A DNA stretch of 64,000 bases, from NCBI RefSeq assembly GCF_030067675.1, contig NZ_JASJEV010000003.1, positions 62,001 through 126,000 on the forward strand. The letters are read 5' to 3'. The translations under genes were made by a program, and so were the position numbers. The first letter of the stretch is position 1. Every line of letters starts with the position of its first letter. The DNA is from Chelatococcus albus. GTDB lineage: Bacteria; Pseudomonadota; Alphaproteobacteria; Rhizobiales; Beijerinckiaceae. Below the pieces are notes generated by a model that saw nothing but the letters and a program-made list of their open reading frames with translations, ran no database searches and was not told the DNA's origin. Below, piece after piece: positions 15,809-24,358 of this stretch.

Positions 15809-18166
15809 ATGGTCAGATCAATCGCCCCCCGCAAGGTCCAAATGCTCCTGGCGCTCGCCATCGGCGTCTTCGTCGCTGCCGCGGCCTATCTCTCCTATCT
15901 CATAATCGAGCGGCACCGCGCGCTGGAGAGCATATCACGGTACAACATTACCTTTACTGTCGCCCAGGGGATCAACGAGTTCGTCCGCTTCGAGCGCAGC
16001 CTCGATGCCTATGCGCATGGCGACGTCGACAAGGACGAAGTGCAGCTGCGCTATGACATCCTCTCCAACCGGCTGCGCCTCTTTCGCGACAGCGAATTTC
16101 GCGAATTCACGGACCTCTCCCCCGATCGGGAGGCCCTGGTCGCCGACCTGGAGAGGGCCTACCGGGAGATCGAGCCGCTCGTGCGCGACATCGACCAGCC
16201 CGGCGCGCGCCGGCAGATCCTTGCCATTCTGGATCCGCTGCAGCCGCGGCTCGTCGGCCTCGGCTCCCAGGCCAACCAGTACGGCGGGCAGCTCGCCGCC
16301 CGGGATCAGGCCGAGCTCTTGCGCCTGCAGTGGCTGTTCTCGGCCCTCGTCGCCGGCCTCATCGGCTCCGGCGCCTGGCTCATTGTCCTGCTGCTCACGC
16401 ACAACAGCCTCCTGACCCGGGCTCACAACGAACTCCGGGCCGTGACGGTCAATCTGCGGCACCAGGAGGAGATGCTGCGCACGCAGAACAATCTCTTCGA
16501 CGCAGCGCTCAACAACATGTCACAGGGCCTGTGCATGTTCGATGGCGGACACCGCCTCATCGTCGCCAACGAGCGCTATGCCTGGATGTATGGTCTGCCG
16601 CCGGGCGAGCTGCGCGCGGGGATGACCCTGCGGGAGATCCTGGAGCGGATCGTCGCGCACGACATCTGCTCGCAGGAAGGCGCCGACGAGCTTTTCACCA
16701 ATCATCAGGCTGCCGGCGACCTGACACGGCCGGCCGGCTTCCTTCACACCCTGCGCGACGGCCGCATCATTGCCGTTTCCCAGCGCGCCATGCCCGACGG
16801 CGGCTGGGTCGCGACCTACGAGGACATCACCGAGCGCCAGCGCACCGAGGCGCGCATTGCCTATCTCGCGCGCCACGACGCGCTGACGAAGCTGCCGAAC
16901 CGCATCGTCTTCCACGAACGCGTGGCTCAGGCCCTGGCCCGAGCCCGGCGCCACGGTGACCAGCTCGCCGTGCTCTATCTCGATCTCGACCACTTCAAGA
17001 ATGTCAACGACACGCTGGGCCATGCCGTGGGCGACGCGCTCCTGCGCAGCGTCGCCGAGCGCCTGCGGAGCGTCATCAGGGAGGAAGACACGATCGCCCG
17101 CCTCGGCGGCGACGAGTTTGCAATCGTCCAGCTCGCCATCAAGCATCCCGCGGACGCGGGTCAGCTCGCGCGCCGGATCGTGGAGGCGCTCAGCCAGCCC
17201 TTCGACCTCGGCGACCACCAGGTCCTCATCGGCACGAGCGTTGGCATCGCCGTCGCCCCGGCGAACGGCGAGGACGCCGATCAGCTCATGAAACATGCCG
17301 ACATCGCCCTCTACGACGCGAAATCCGAGGGGCGCAGCACCTATCGCTTCTTCGAGCCGCAGATGGATCAGCGCCTGCAGGCGCGTCGCGCGCTGGAGCT
17401 CGACCTGCGCGGCGCCCTGGAGCATGGTGAGTTCGAGCTGCACTTCCAGCCGCTGGTCAATCTCACCAGCCGCAAGATCATCTGCTTCGAAGCGCTGGTC
17501 CGCTGGGCTCACCCGGAACGGGGCCTCGTCCCTCCATCCGAGTTCATCCCGGTCGCCGAGGAGATCGGTCTCATCGTCCCGATCGGCGAGTGGATCCTGC
17601 GTCAGGCCTGCAGCGAGGCCATGCACTGGCCGGAGGACATCAGCGTCGCGGTCAACCTGTCGTCGATCCAGTTCCAGCGCAGCAACGTCGTGCGGACCGT
17701 GTCGCAGACACTGCTCGAAACCGGCCTGCCGGCGAACCGACTGGAGCTCGAGATCACCGAGACGGTGCTGCTGCAGGAGAGCGACGAGACGCTCACGAGC
17801 CTGCATGCCCTGCGAGCCCTCGGCGTCAGGCTGTCGATGGACGACTTCGGCACCGGCTATTCGTCGCTCAACTACATCCGGCGCTTTCCCTTCGACAAGA
17901 TCAAGATCGACCAGTGCTTCGTGCAGGACGTCGCGACCAATAAGGATTCGCTCACCATCGTGCATACGATCGTCGCCCTCGGGCGCAGCCTGGAGATGAC
18001 GACGACCGCCGAGGGCGTCGAGACTCAGGAGCAGCTGACCATGCTGCGCGCCGCCGGCTGCGCCGAGGCGCAGGGCTCGCTCTTCGGCATGCCGACCCCG
18101 GCCTCGGGCGTCGCCGCCCTGCTTCAGAAGCCCAACCCGGTGCCCGATATCCGTTCCGGGCGATGA
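15809..18166 (+). CDS. membrane PAS-GGDEF-EAL c-di-GMP turnover protein
   Basis: A 785-residue inner-membrane signalling enzyme. Transmembrane helices at about 13-35 and 174-198 bracket a helical periplasmic domain of roughly 140 residues. A coiled linker leads to a PAS domain (about 225-345). The GGDEF domain has an intact active site GGDEF (433-437) and an inhibitory I-site RxxD (424-427). The EAL domain has EAL (561-563) and ITETVLLQ. Both cyclase and phosphodiesterase signatures are intact, so either or both activities are possible. It is likely co-transcribed with the exported sulfite-oxidase-fold protein 35 nt upstream, which may feed its periplasmic domain. Confidence 0.95.
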   Translation: MVRSIAPRKVQMLLALAIGVFVAAAAYLSYLIIERHRALESISRYNITFTVAQGINEFVRFERSLDAYAHGDVDKDEVQLRYDILSNRLRLFRDSEFREFTDLSPDREALVADLERAYREIEPLVRDIDQPGARRQILAILDPLQPRLVGLGSQANQYGGQLAARDQAELLRLQWLFSALVAGLIGSGAWLIVLLLTHNSLLTRAHNELRAVTVNLRHQEEMLRTQNNLFDAALNNMSQGLCMFDGGHRLIVANERYAWMYGLPPGELRAGMTLREILERIVAHDICSQEGADELFTNHQAAGDLTRPAGFLHTLRDGRIIAVSQRAMPDGGWVATYEDITERQRTEARIAYLARHDALTKLPNRIVFHERVAQALARARRHGDQLAVLYLDLDHFKNVNDTLGHAVGDALLRSVAERLRSVIREEDTIARLGGDEFAIVQLAIKHPADAGQLARRIVEALSQPFDLGDHQVLIGTSVGIAVAPANGEDADQLMKHADIALYDAKSEGRSTYRFFEPQMDQRLQARRALELDLRGALEHGEFELHFQPLVNLTSRKIICFEALVRWAHPERGLVPPSEFIPVAEEIGLIVPIGEWILRQACSEAMHWPEDISVAVNLSSIQFQRSNVVRTVSQTLLETGLPANRLELEITETVLLQESDETLTSLHALRALGVRLSMDDFGTGYSSLNYIRRFPFDKIKIDQCFVQDVATNKDSLTIVHTIVALGRSLEMTTTAEGVETQEQLTMLRAAGCAEAQGSLFGMPTPASGVAALLQKPNPVPDIRSGR

Positions 18167-18330
18167 CGCCGGGGCGCCGGGCGGCCCTGCCCGTCGCGCT
18201 GCAAGCGCCCGGCTCGATCCATGCCGCGCATGCCACCCTGCCCCGCGATGCGCCGGGCGCAGTTTACCGGCGGCGCAAGATCTGCTTGCAATCGTCGGCG
18301 ACGCTCCCGCCGCCGAACGGCCCGCCCGAC

Positions 18331-19740
18331 ATGCCCCTCGATAGCCTCATCGCCCGCCTTGCGCAGATCGTCGGCGAACAGCACCTCCTGACGCGCACGG
18401 AGGACATGGCGCCACACTTGCGCGAATGGCGCGACCTCTATCGCGGCGCGGCGCTCGCCGTCGTCAAGCCCGGCGCGACGCAGGAAGTCGCGGCGATCAT
18501 GCGCCTCGCCACGGCCGAGCATCTGCCCGTCGTGCCCCAGGGCGGCAATACGGGCCTCGTCGGCGGCCAGATCCCCGACACGAGCGGCACCATGCTCGTG
18601 CTCTCGCTCCAACGCCTCGACAGGGTGCGCGAGGTCGATCCCCTGACCGACACCATGACGGTCGAAGCGGGCGTCACGCTGCAGCGCGCCCAGGAGGCGG
18701 CGGAGGAGGCCGGCCGGCTCTTTCCGCTGTCGCTCGCCTCCGAGGGCTCCTGCACCGTCGGCGGCAACATCGCGACGAATGCCGGCGGCACCGCCGTCAT
18801 CGCCTACGGCAACACGCGCGATCTGGTGCTCGGGCTCGAGGTGGTGCTCGCCGACGGGCGGGTCTGGAACGGCCTCGGCAAGCTGCGCAAGGACAATACC
18901 GGCTACGACCTGAAGAACCTGTTCGTCGGCTCGGAGGGCACGCTGGGCATCGTCACGGCCGCCGTCCTGAAGCTCTTCCCGCGCCCACGCTCACGCGCCA
19001 CAGCTTTCTGCGGCCTCGCCTCGCCGGCCGCCGCCCTCGATCTCCTTACCCTCGCCAAGCGGCGTGCCGGCGGCGCGGTCACAACCTTCGAGCTCATGCC
19101 ACGCATCGGCCTCGACTTCGTCCTGCGCCACGCCCCCGGCACGCGCGATCCCCTCGCCGCGGCCCACCGCTGGTATGTGCTGATCGAGCTTTCCTCGCAG
19201 CTCGACGGCGGCATCGACGACAGCCTCGAGGCGATCCTGGGCGAGGCCATCGAGGTGGGTTCGGTGGAGGATGCGGCGCTCGCCTCCTCGCTCGAGCAGC
19301 GCGCCGCCTTCTGGAAGCTGCGCGAGGCCCTGTCCGAGGTCCAGCGCCACGAGGGCGGCTCCATCAAGCACGACGTTTCCGTGCCCGTGGCCGAGGTGCC
19401 CGCGTTCCTTGCCGAGGCGACAGCGGCGGTCGAGGCCTGGATGGCCGGTTGCCGCGTCGTCGCCTTCGGCCATCTCGGCGACGGCAACATCCACTACAAC
19501 GTCAGCCAGCCGGTCGGTGCCGACAAGGCGGCCTTCCTCGCCCGCTGGGATGAGTTGAACAGCCTCGTGCATGGCATCGTCGCCCGCTACGCTGGCTCGA
19601 TCTCGGCAGAGCACGGCATCGGCCGGCTGAAGCGTCACCTCCTGCCCGAGGTCAAGGACCCGGTGGCCCTCGCCCTCATGCGCGATCTCAAGCGCACCCT
19701 CGATCCGGACGGCATCCTCAACCCGGGCGCCGTTCTGTAG
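18331..19740 (+). CDS. FAD-binding oxidase, D-2-hydroxyacid dehydrogenase / GlcD type
   Basis: A 469-residue flavoprotein of the FAD_binding_4/FAD-oxidase_C family that oxidises D-2-hydroxyacids (D-lactate, D-2-hydroxyglutarate or glycolate). The PP-loop VVPQGGNTGLVGGQ and a GSCTVGGNIATNAGG segment bind FAD. The C-terminal domain has FGHLGDGNIHYNVSQP with metal/substrate histidines and ends SAEHGIGRLKRHLL...LDPDGILNPG. ATG 18331 is chosen because the open frame upstream is low-quality sequence overlapping the EAL gene's tail. No partner Fe-S subunit (GlcF) is adjacent, favouring a single-subunit enzyme. Exact substrate not readable. Confidence 0.9.
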   Translation: MPLDSLIARLAQIVGEQHLLTRTEDMAPHLREWRDLYRGAALAVVKPGATQEVAAIMRLATAEHLPVVPQGGNTGLVGGQIPDTSGTMLVLSLQRLDRVREVDPLTDTMTVEAGVTLQRAQEAAEEAGRLFPLSLASEGSCTVGGNIATNAGGTAVIAYGNTRDLVLGLEVVLADGRVWNGLGKLRKDNTGYDLKNLFVGSEGTLGIVTAAVLKLFPRPRSRATAFCGLASPAAALDLLTLAKRRAGGAVTTFELMPRIGLDFVLRHAPGTRDPLAAAHRWYVLIELSSQLDGGIDDSLEAILGEAIEVGSVEDAALASSLEQRAAFWKLREALSEVQRHEGGSIKHDVSVPVAEVPAFLAEATAAVEAWMAGCRVVAFGHLGDGNIHYNVSQPVGADKAAFLARWDELNSLVHGIVARYAGSISAEHGIGRLKRHLLPEVKDPVALALMRDLKRTLDPDGILNPGAVL

Positions 19741-19943
19741 CCCGCCGCGCGCAGGCCAACTGCCATGGGGGGCGCGAGCATGGCCCCTCCCCCTCCTTCC
19801 GGAAGTCGCGAGGTGGTCGCGCAGGATCCACGAGCGGTTCCGGCGACGGATGCGATCTCCCGGCGGCCGGCACCTTCCGTACAGGAGCCGTTCAGGCTCG
19901 ACCTGCTGTTCTGGCCGCGGCGACACGAACCAGGGAGATCCCG

Positions 19944-20153
19944 ATGTGCGGTCCTCCGCTTCTCGCAGGCGCTGCCCTGGTCGGCTTTCTCGGCCTCGCC
20001 GCCATGGCGGCGCAACCCGCCGAGGCACGCACCGTCTGCCGCAGCGAGCGCGTCTGCGCGCGACCGCCCCTCGTCCGCGAGGGCGTGAGGGTCTGCCGCG
20101 TCGTGCGCCCGGCACCCCATGTCGCCCCGCGCCGCGTCTGCCGCACCTACTGA
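19944..20153 (+). CDS. small secreted Arg/Cys-rich protein
   Basis: A 69-residue product with a signal peptide (to about AEARTV) and four cysteines in the mature part (TVCRSERVCARP; VCRVVRPAP; RRVCRTY), enough for two disulfides in a very basic peptide. CAGGGAG lies 8-10 nt upstream of ATG 19944. No known family. It resembles other tiny basic secreted proteins in this window in composition and in its ending with Cys-Arg and an aromatic residue. Modest confidence because it is short. Confidence 0.55.
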   Translation: MCGPPLLAGAALVGFLGLAAMAAQPAEARTVCRSERVCARPPLVREGVRVCRVVRPAPHVAPRRVCRTY

Positions 20154-20157
20154 GCGC

Positions 20158-20937
20158 TCAATCGTCGAAGGCGAAGAGGCTCGCCTGTTCCGGCAGAGCA
20201 AGCCGGCGGCCGCGCGGGGAGATGGGGACGCCAGCCGGGCGCGGGCTGTCGCCGTGAGAGTCCCCGTCCCGAATGGCGGGCGCCTGAACGGAAGGATCGT
20301 CCGTCACCGCCTTGTTGACGGCGGGGCCAACGGCGATCACCTCCAGGAGATCATCCGGCGCCGGCCGAACCAGGGCAAGCGCCTCCTCGAGCCTGGTCGA
20401 CGTGACGTCAAGCCAGGGACCAAAGGCAGTCTCGCCGAGGATCACAGGCATCCGATCATGCAAGGAAGCCAGCGTCCCGCTGGCGGTCGTGGTAACGATC
20501 GCCATGGTATCGATCTCGCCGCCGTCGGGCGCCGCGTAGGTCTCCCAGATCGCCGCGAAGGCCATGAGGGCCCTGTCGCGCCGGCGGATCATGAACGGCG
20601 CCCGGCGGCCACCATTCTCGCGCCGCCATTCGTAGAAGGCGTCCGCCGGCACGAGGCAGCGGCGATGGCGAATGCTGGCGCGAAAGGCGGGCTTCTCCGC
20701 AACCGTCTCGCCGCGGGCGTTGATGATGCGCGGGAACTCGCCCGGATCCTTTACCCAGGCGGGCAGCAGGCCCCAGCGTACCAGCATGAAGCGCCGGCGG
20801 CCGCCCTCCTGGCGGACGATGCCGACGGGTTGCGTCGGCGCGACGTTGTAGCGGGGCGGGAAATTCGGGTGGTTGGCATAGCCGAACATGGCCCGCACCT
20901 GCTCGGGAGTATGGGTCAGCGCGAAGCGCCCGCACAT
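20158..20937 (-). CDS. yedK: SOS response-associated peptidase / abasic-site shield (SRAP, YedK/HMCES)
   Basis: A 259-residue SRAP-domain protein. After removal of Met1, Cys2 (MCGRFALT) forms a stable thiazolidine link with abasic sites in single-stranded DNA. The other conserved residues are visible: RYNVAPTQ, the Glu in FYEWRR and the His in SLHDRMPVIL. The start is fixed by the need for Cys2, although the frame runs further upstream. The Arg/Pro-rich C-terminal 30 residues (about 215-250) are an unconserved tail. No LexA box was found in the 93-nt gap to the divergent gene at 21031. Confidence 0.94.
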   Translation of the reverse strand: MCGRFALTHTPEQVRAMFGYANHPNFPPRYNVAPTQPVGIVRQEGGRRRFMLVRWGLLPAWVKDPGEFPRIINARGETVAEKPAFRASIRHRRCLVPADAFYEWRRENGGRRAPFMIRRRDRALMAFAAIWETYAAPDGGEIDTMAIVTTTASGTLASLHDRMPVILGETAFGPWLDVTSTRLEEALALVRPAPDDLLEVIAVGPAVNKAVTDDPSVQAPAIRDGDSHGDSPRPAGVPISPRGRRLALPEQASLFAFDD

Positions 20938-21030
20938 GGCTCGACTCTTGCCCCGATCCTCATTGCGCGCACCAGCCATGGACAAGAGGCGGCGCCTTGT
21001 CCACAACCGGTCGAAGAAAAGGAGCGGGCC

Positions 21031-21555
21031 ATGCCAGCTTCGGGCGAGAAGACGACACCGGTGGCGGCGGCGCGGGAAGCGGACGTTCCCTCCCCCGCTC
21101 CCTGCGACGCGCGCCCTGCCACGGGCGGGCTGTCGACCGATTTCCTCAACCGCTATGACGAGGCGCTGATGCTCATTGAGCTTTCGGCGCAGGAGCCGTC
21201 CTGCATCGAGGACCTGCGCGCCTGGCGGCCGGCGAGCTATCGCGAGCATTTCGCCGCCTCGCCCCTGCGCCAGGCGGCAGTGGCGCTCGCCGCCTACGAC
21301 GCGCTGCCGGCGGACGCCCGGGCGCCTTTCGACGAGCTCGTCGCCACCCTCGACGGGTTGACGCTGACGACCACGGCAGCCCTGGCGGACGCGGCGACGG
21401 CCGACGACCGGGCCGCGATCGTCGCCGTCGCGGCCCCGGCCTTCCGCCGACTGATCGGCAAGGCCGCGAGCTTCATCAATGCCAACGGCACGACGATGCC
21501 GCCCCTCGACCTTGCCGAGGTCCAGGCGCTCATCGACGAGCTCATGGCCCGGTGA
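21031..21555 (+). CDS. conserved hypothetical protein
   Basis: A 174-residue soluble protein without signal peptide or transmembrane segment. The first 33 residues are Ala/Pro-rich and look disordered. Then comes a helical body beginning STDFLNRYDEALMLIELSAQ and ending LDLAEVQALIDELM. AAAAGGAG precedes ATG 21031. The preceding frame upstream is a shadow of yedK. I recall related uncharacterised proteins in Hyphomicrobiales, but no domain name can be supported. It is divergent from yedK and convergent with corA (15 nt apart). Confidence 0.7.
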   Translation: MPASGEKTTPVAAAREADVPSPAPCDARPATGGLSTDFLNRYDEALMLIELSAQEPSCIEDLRAWRPASYREHFAASPLRQAAVALAAYDALPADARAPFDELVATLDGLTLTTTAALADAATADDRAAIVAVAAPAFRRLIGKAASFINANGTTMPPLDLAEVQALIDELMAR

Positions 21556-21570
21556 GGCCGCCGGCGACGC

Positions 21571-22569
21571 TCACAGCCAGCGCTTCCACCGGAAGAAGAG
21601 ATAGGGCGCGATGGCGGCTGCGAGCATCATGCCGAGCGCCATCGGATAGCCGGCTATCCAGTCGAGTTCCGGCATGAACTTGAAGTTCATGCCGTAGACC
21701 GACGCGATCAGCGTCGGCGGCATGAACACCACCGCCATGACCGAGAAGAGCTTGATGATGTTGTTCTGTTCAAGGTTGACGAGGCCGAGCGTCGCTTCGA
21801 GCAGGAACTGGATCTTCGACGACTGGAAGGAGGCGTGCTCCTCGAGCGACTGCAGGTCGCGCAGGGTCGTGCGCACCTGCTCCCGGAGCTCGATCGACAC
21901 CTTGGCCGTGCGGTAGGCGACGGACAGGAAGAGGAGCACCCGCTCGATCGACACGAGGCTTTCGCGGCTCTTCGAGATGAGGTCGCCGTGGCGGCCGAGG
22001 GCGCGCAGCGTGTCCTGCAGGTCGCTGTTTCGCCTGGCAGGGTCGCTGCCGGTCTCGAACACCCGGCGCGACAGGGCGTCGATGTGCTCGCCTGTCGCCT
22101 GCAGGACCTCCGCCGCCCGGTCGATGATCGTCTCGAAGAGGCCGGCGAGCACCTCCTCCGCCGTCGCACCGCAGCCGCCCGGGCGGGACGCCCGGTTGGC
22201 GAACATGGCGAAGGCCTTGGGCTCGTCGTAGCGCACCGTGACGAGCGTGTTGCCCTTCAGGATGAAGGTCACGCCGGTGATGCCCGGCTCCCCCGTATCG
22301 GCCCGGAAGACGAGCCGCGCCGTCAGGTAGCGTGCACCATTCTCCGTGTAGAGGAGCTCGGAGGGCTCGATGTCCTCCATGTCCTCCTGCGTCGGGATGA
22401 AGATGCCGAGATGGGCCTCGACCTTCACATCCTCCTCGCGCGCCGGCGCGACGAGGTCGATCCACAGCGCCTCGGCCGGGATCGGGTCGTCGGCCCCGAG
22501 CACGAGCCGCTCGAGGCGCGCCTCCGCCCCATCCGCCGTTCCCTTCGCGAGTCTGTGGACGATCAGCAT
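21571..22569 (-). CDS. corA: CorA family magnesium/cobalt transporter
   Basis: A 332-residue CorA-type channel for divalent cations. A cytoplasmic alpha/beta domain (1-200) is followed by a long stalk helix and two C-terminal transmembrane helices. The signature YGMNF (near residue 292) lies at the end of TM1 in VFMPPTLIASVYGMNF, and the protein ends with the basic tail FFRWKRWL. Length is usual. It is the last gene of a minus-strand run that starts with the acyl-CoA dehydrogenase at 26152; the 48-nt gap to the preceding SDR gene allows co-transcription, though function is unrelated. Confidence 0.95.
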   Translation of the reverse strand: MLIVHRLAKGTADGAEARLERLVLGADDPIPAEALWIDLVAPAREEDVKVEAHLGIFIPTQEDMEDIEPSELLYTENGARYLTARLVFRADTGEPGITGVTFILKGNTLVTVRYDEPKAFAMFANRASRPGGCGATAEEVLAGLFETIIDRAAEVLQATGEHIDALSRRVFETGSDPARRNSDLQDTLRALGRHGDLISKSRESLVSIERVLLFLSVAYRTAKVSIELREQVRTTLRDLQSLEEHASFQSSKIQFLLEATLGLVNLEQNNIIKLFSVMAVVFMPPTLIASVYGMNFKFMPELDWIAGYPMALGMMLAAAIAPYLFFRWKRWL

Positions 22570-22617
22570 CCGGCGCCTCCGCTTCAGGCGCCGGCTTATG
22601 CGCGCGAGGCCGTGACG

Positions 22618-23469
22618 TCAACGTGACGACGGCGGCGGGGGCGTGTCGTCCGGCACGAAGAAGTCGGGCATCAGGGGCTGTGTCGGGTCGACGCGATAGC
22701 GCTCGAAATCGGTTTCCCCCTCTGCGCCGAGCACGAGATCGTCGATCAGGAACTGGCCGGTGTAGCTTTTCGCCGGCTTGGTGAAGATCACGTAGGCCGC
22801 GTCGGCCATGATCTCGGGGGTGCGGCTCGCGCGCATCAGCGCATCGCCGCCAAGCAGGTTCTTCACCGCGCTCGTGGCGATGGTGGTGCGCGGCCACAGC
22901 GCGTTGACGGCGATGCCCCTGCCGCGCAGCTCGCCGGCGAGCCCCAGGACGCACAGGCTCATGCCGTATTTTGCGATCGAATAGGCGAGATGCGGCGCAA
23001 ACCACTTCTCCTTCATGTCGAGCGGCGGCGAGAGCATGAGGATGTGCGGATTGTCCGACTTCTCAAGATGCGCAATGGCGTATTTCGAGACCATGAAGGT
23101 GCCGCGCGTGTTGATCTGATGCATCAGATCGAAGCGCTTCATGTCCGTCTCGGTCGTCGGCGTGAGCTGGATGGCGCTCGCGTTGTTGACGACGATGTCG
23201 AGGCTGCCGAAGGTCTCCACGGTCCTGTCGATCGCCTCCCTCACCTGCTCTTCCTCGCGCACGTCGACGACGAGCGGCAGGGCCCGCCCGCCCGCCGCCT
23301 CGATCTCCGCGGCAGCGGTGAAGATGGTGCCCGGCAACTTGGGATGCGGCTCGGCCGTCTTGGCCGCAATCGCGACATTGGCCCCGTCGCGGGCGGCACG
23401 AAGCGCGATCGCGAGGCCGATGCCGCGCGAGGCCCCGGTGATGAACAGTGTCTTGCCGGCAAGCGACAT
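22618..23469 (-). CDS. SDR family oxidoreductase, HSDL2-like
   Basis: A 283-residue short-chain dehydrogenase resembling hydroxysteroid dehydrogenase-like protein 2. The cofactor motif TGASRGIG is at residues 11-18, NNAS follows the fourth strand, and the active site has Ser (LMLSPPLD) and the YxxxK pair (AYSIAKYGM). The characteristic HSDL2 stretch WPRTTIATSAVKNLLGG is present. NADP/NAD-linked oxidation of an acyl or steroid-like substrate is likely; substrate unknown. It lies 30 nt downstream of another SDR and behind an acyl-CoA dehydrogenase, suggesting lipid or fatty-acid-like catabolism. Confidence 0.9.
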   Translation of the reverse strand: MSLAGKTLFITGASRGIGLAIALRAARDGANVAIAAKTAEPHPKLPGTIFTAAAEIEAAGGRALPLVVDVREEEQVREAIDRTVETFGSLDIVVNNASAIQLTPTTETDMKRFDLMHQINTRGTFMVSKYAIAHLEKSDNPHILMLSPPLDMKEKWFAPHLAYSIAKYGMSLCVLGLAGELRGRGIAVNALWPRTTIATSAVKNLLGGDALMRASRTPEIMADAAYVIFTKPAKSYTGQFLIDDLVLGAEGETDFERYRVDPTQPLMPDFFVPDDTPPPPSSR

Positions 23470-23499
23470 CGGCGGACCTCCTCGTGGGTTCTGCCAGGA

Positions 23500-24345
23500 T
23501 CAAGGGGTTGGAAGCACGAAGCGGCGCGGGCGCCCGCCGTCCTCGTCGGTGAAGCCGTAATGGTCGGCGAGATCGGCAACCTGCAGCACGCGGCCGCCGA
23601 AGCGCCGCACGTCCGCATCTGCCGCAAGCGCGGCGACGGCCCGCCCGGCATAGAGGGGGGTTTCCGTCGTCTCCTCGCCATGCCCTGCCTCGATGACGCG
23701 CTCCGTACGCACGAAGCCGGGCGAAAGGGCGAGGCAGGTGACGCCATGCGGGCGCAGTTCTTCCGCCATGGCGAAGGCGAGCCGCGCCATGGCCGCCTTG
23801 GCGAGGTCGTAGAACACATCGCCGAGGTAGGCGCCTGCGCCGTCGAAGGTCACGGTGACGATGAGCCCCTGCCGCGCCGCCACCATCGCCGGTGCGAAGG
23901 CCTTGGCGAGGAGAAGCTGGGCGTAGACGCCAGTCTCGAACACATGCCCGAGGCGGCCCGGCGGTCGGCGCCAGAAGGGCGTGCCGTAGGCCGAGCCGTC
24001 ACCGTAGCGCTCGCCGTCGTAGCCTTCGTTGCCGCCCCACACGGCGTCCACCACCAGATCGGCCCGGCCGAAGCGGCGCAGCACCCAGGTGGCGAGGGCG
24101 TCGACGTCGCGCTCAACCGTGTGGTCGCAATGGTAGGGATAGCCCTGGCCCCCGGCCTCCGTGAGGAGCCGCGCCGTGTCCTCCACCGTCTCGGCTCGCC
24201 CGTCGGTGCGCGGCCCGACCTCGCTGGAGCGGCCCGTGACGACGACGGTGGCGCCCGCCTCGCCGAGGGCCCGCGCGATGCCGCGGCCGACCCCGCGCGA
24301 GGCGCCGGCGACGACGCAGATGCGGCCGGCGAGCGGCGCGGTCAT
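23500..24345 (-). CDS. SDR family oxidoreductase, DHRS1-like
   Basis: A 281-residue short-chain dehydrogenase. The cofactor loop AGASRGVGRGIA follows the first strand. The site after strand four reads DLVVDAVWGGNEGYDG, with the extended loop seen in DHRS1-type proteins in place of NNAG. The catalytic pair is Y-x3-K in FYDLAKAAMARL. ATG 24345 is selected because homology starts with APLAGRICVVAGAS; the extra 13 upstream residues are unlike the family. It is 13 nt after the acyl-CoA dehydrogenase gene, so almost certainly the same transcript. Substrate unknown. Confidence 0.88.
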   Translation of the reverse strand: MTAPLAGRICVVAGASRGVGRGIARALGEAGATVVVTGRSSEVGPRTDGRAETVEDTARLLTEAGGQGYPYHCDHTVERDVDALATWVLRRFGRADLVVDAVWGGNEGYDGERYGDGSAYGTPFWRRPPGRLGHVFETGVYAQLLLAKAFAPAMVAARQGLIVTVTFDGAGAYLGDVFYDLAKAAMARLAFAMAEELRPHGVTCLALSPGFVRTERVIEAGHGEETTETPLYAGRAVAALAADADVRRFGGRVLQVADLADHYGFTDEDGGRPRRFVLPTP

Positions 24346-24358
24346 GCGTGTTCCCCCG

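Noticed and set aside
20938-21030. LexA box before yedK
   Set aside because: Neither GTTC-N7-GTTC nor its reverse is present in the 93-nt divergent gap, despite the SOS-related protein.
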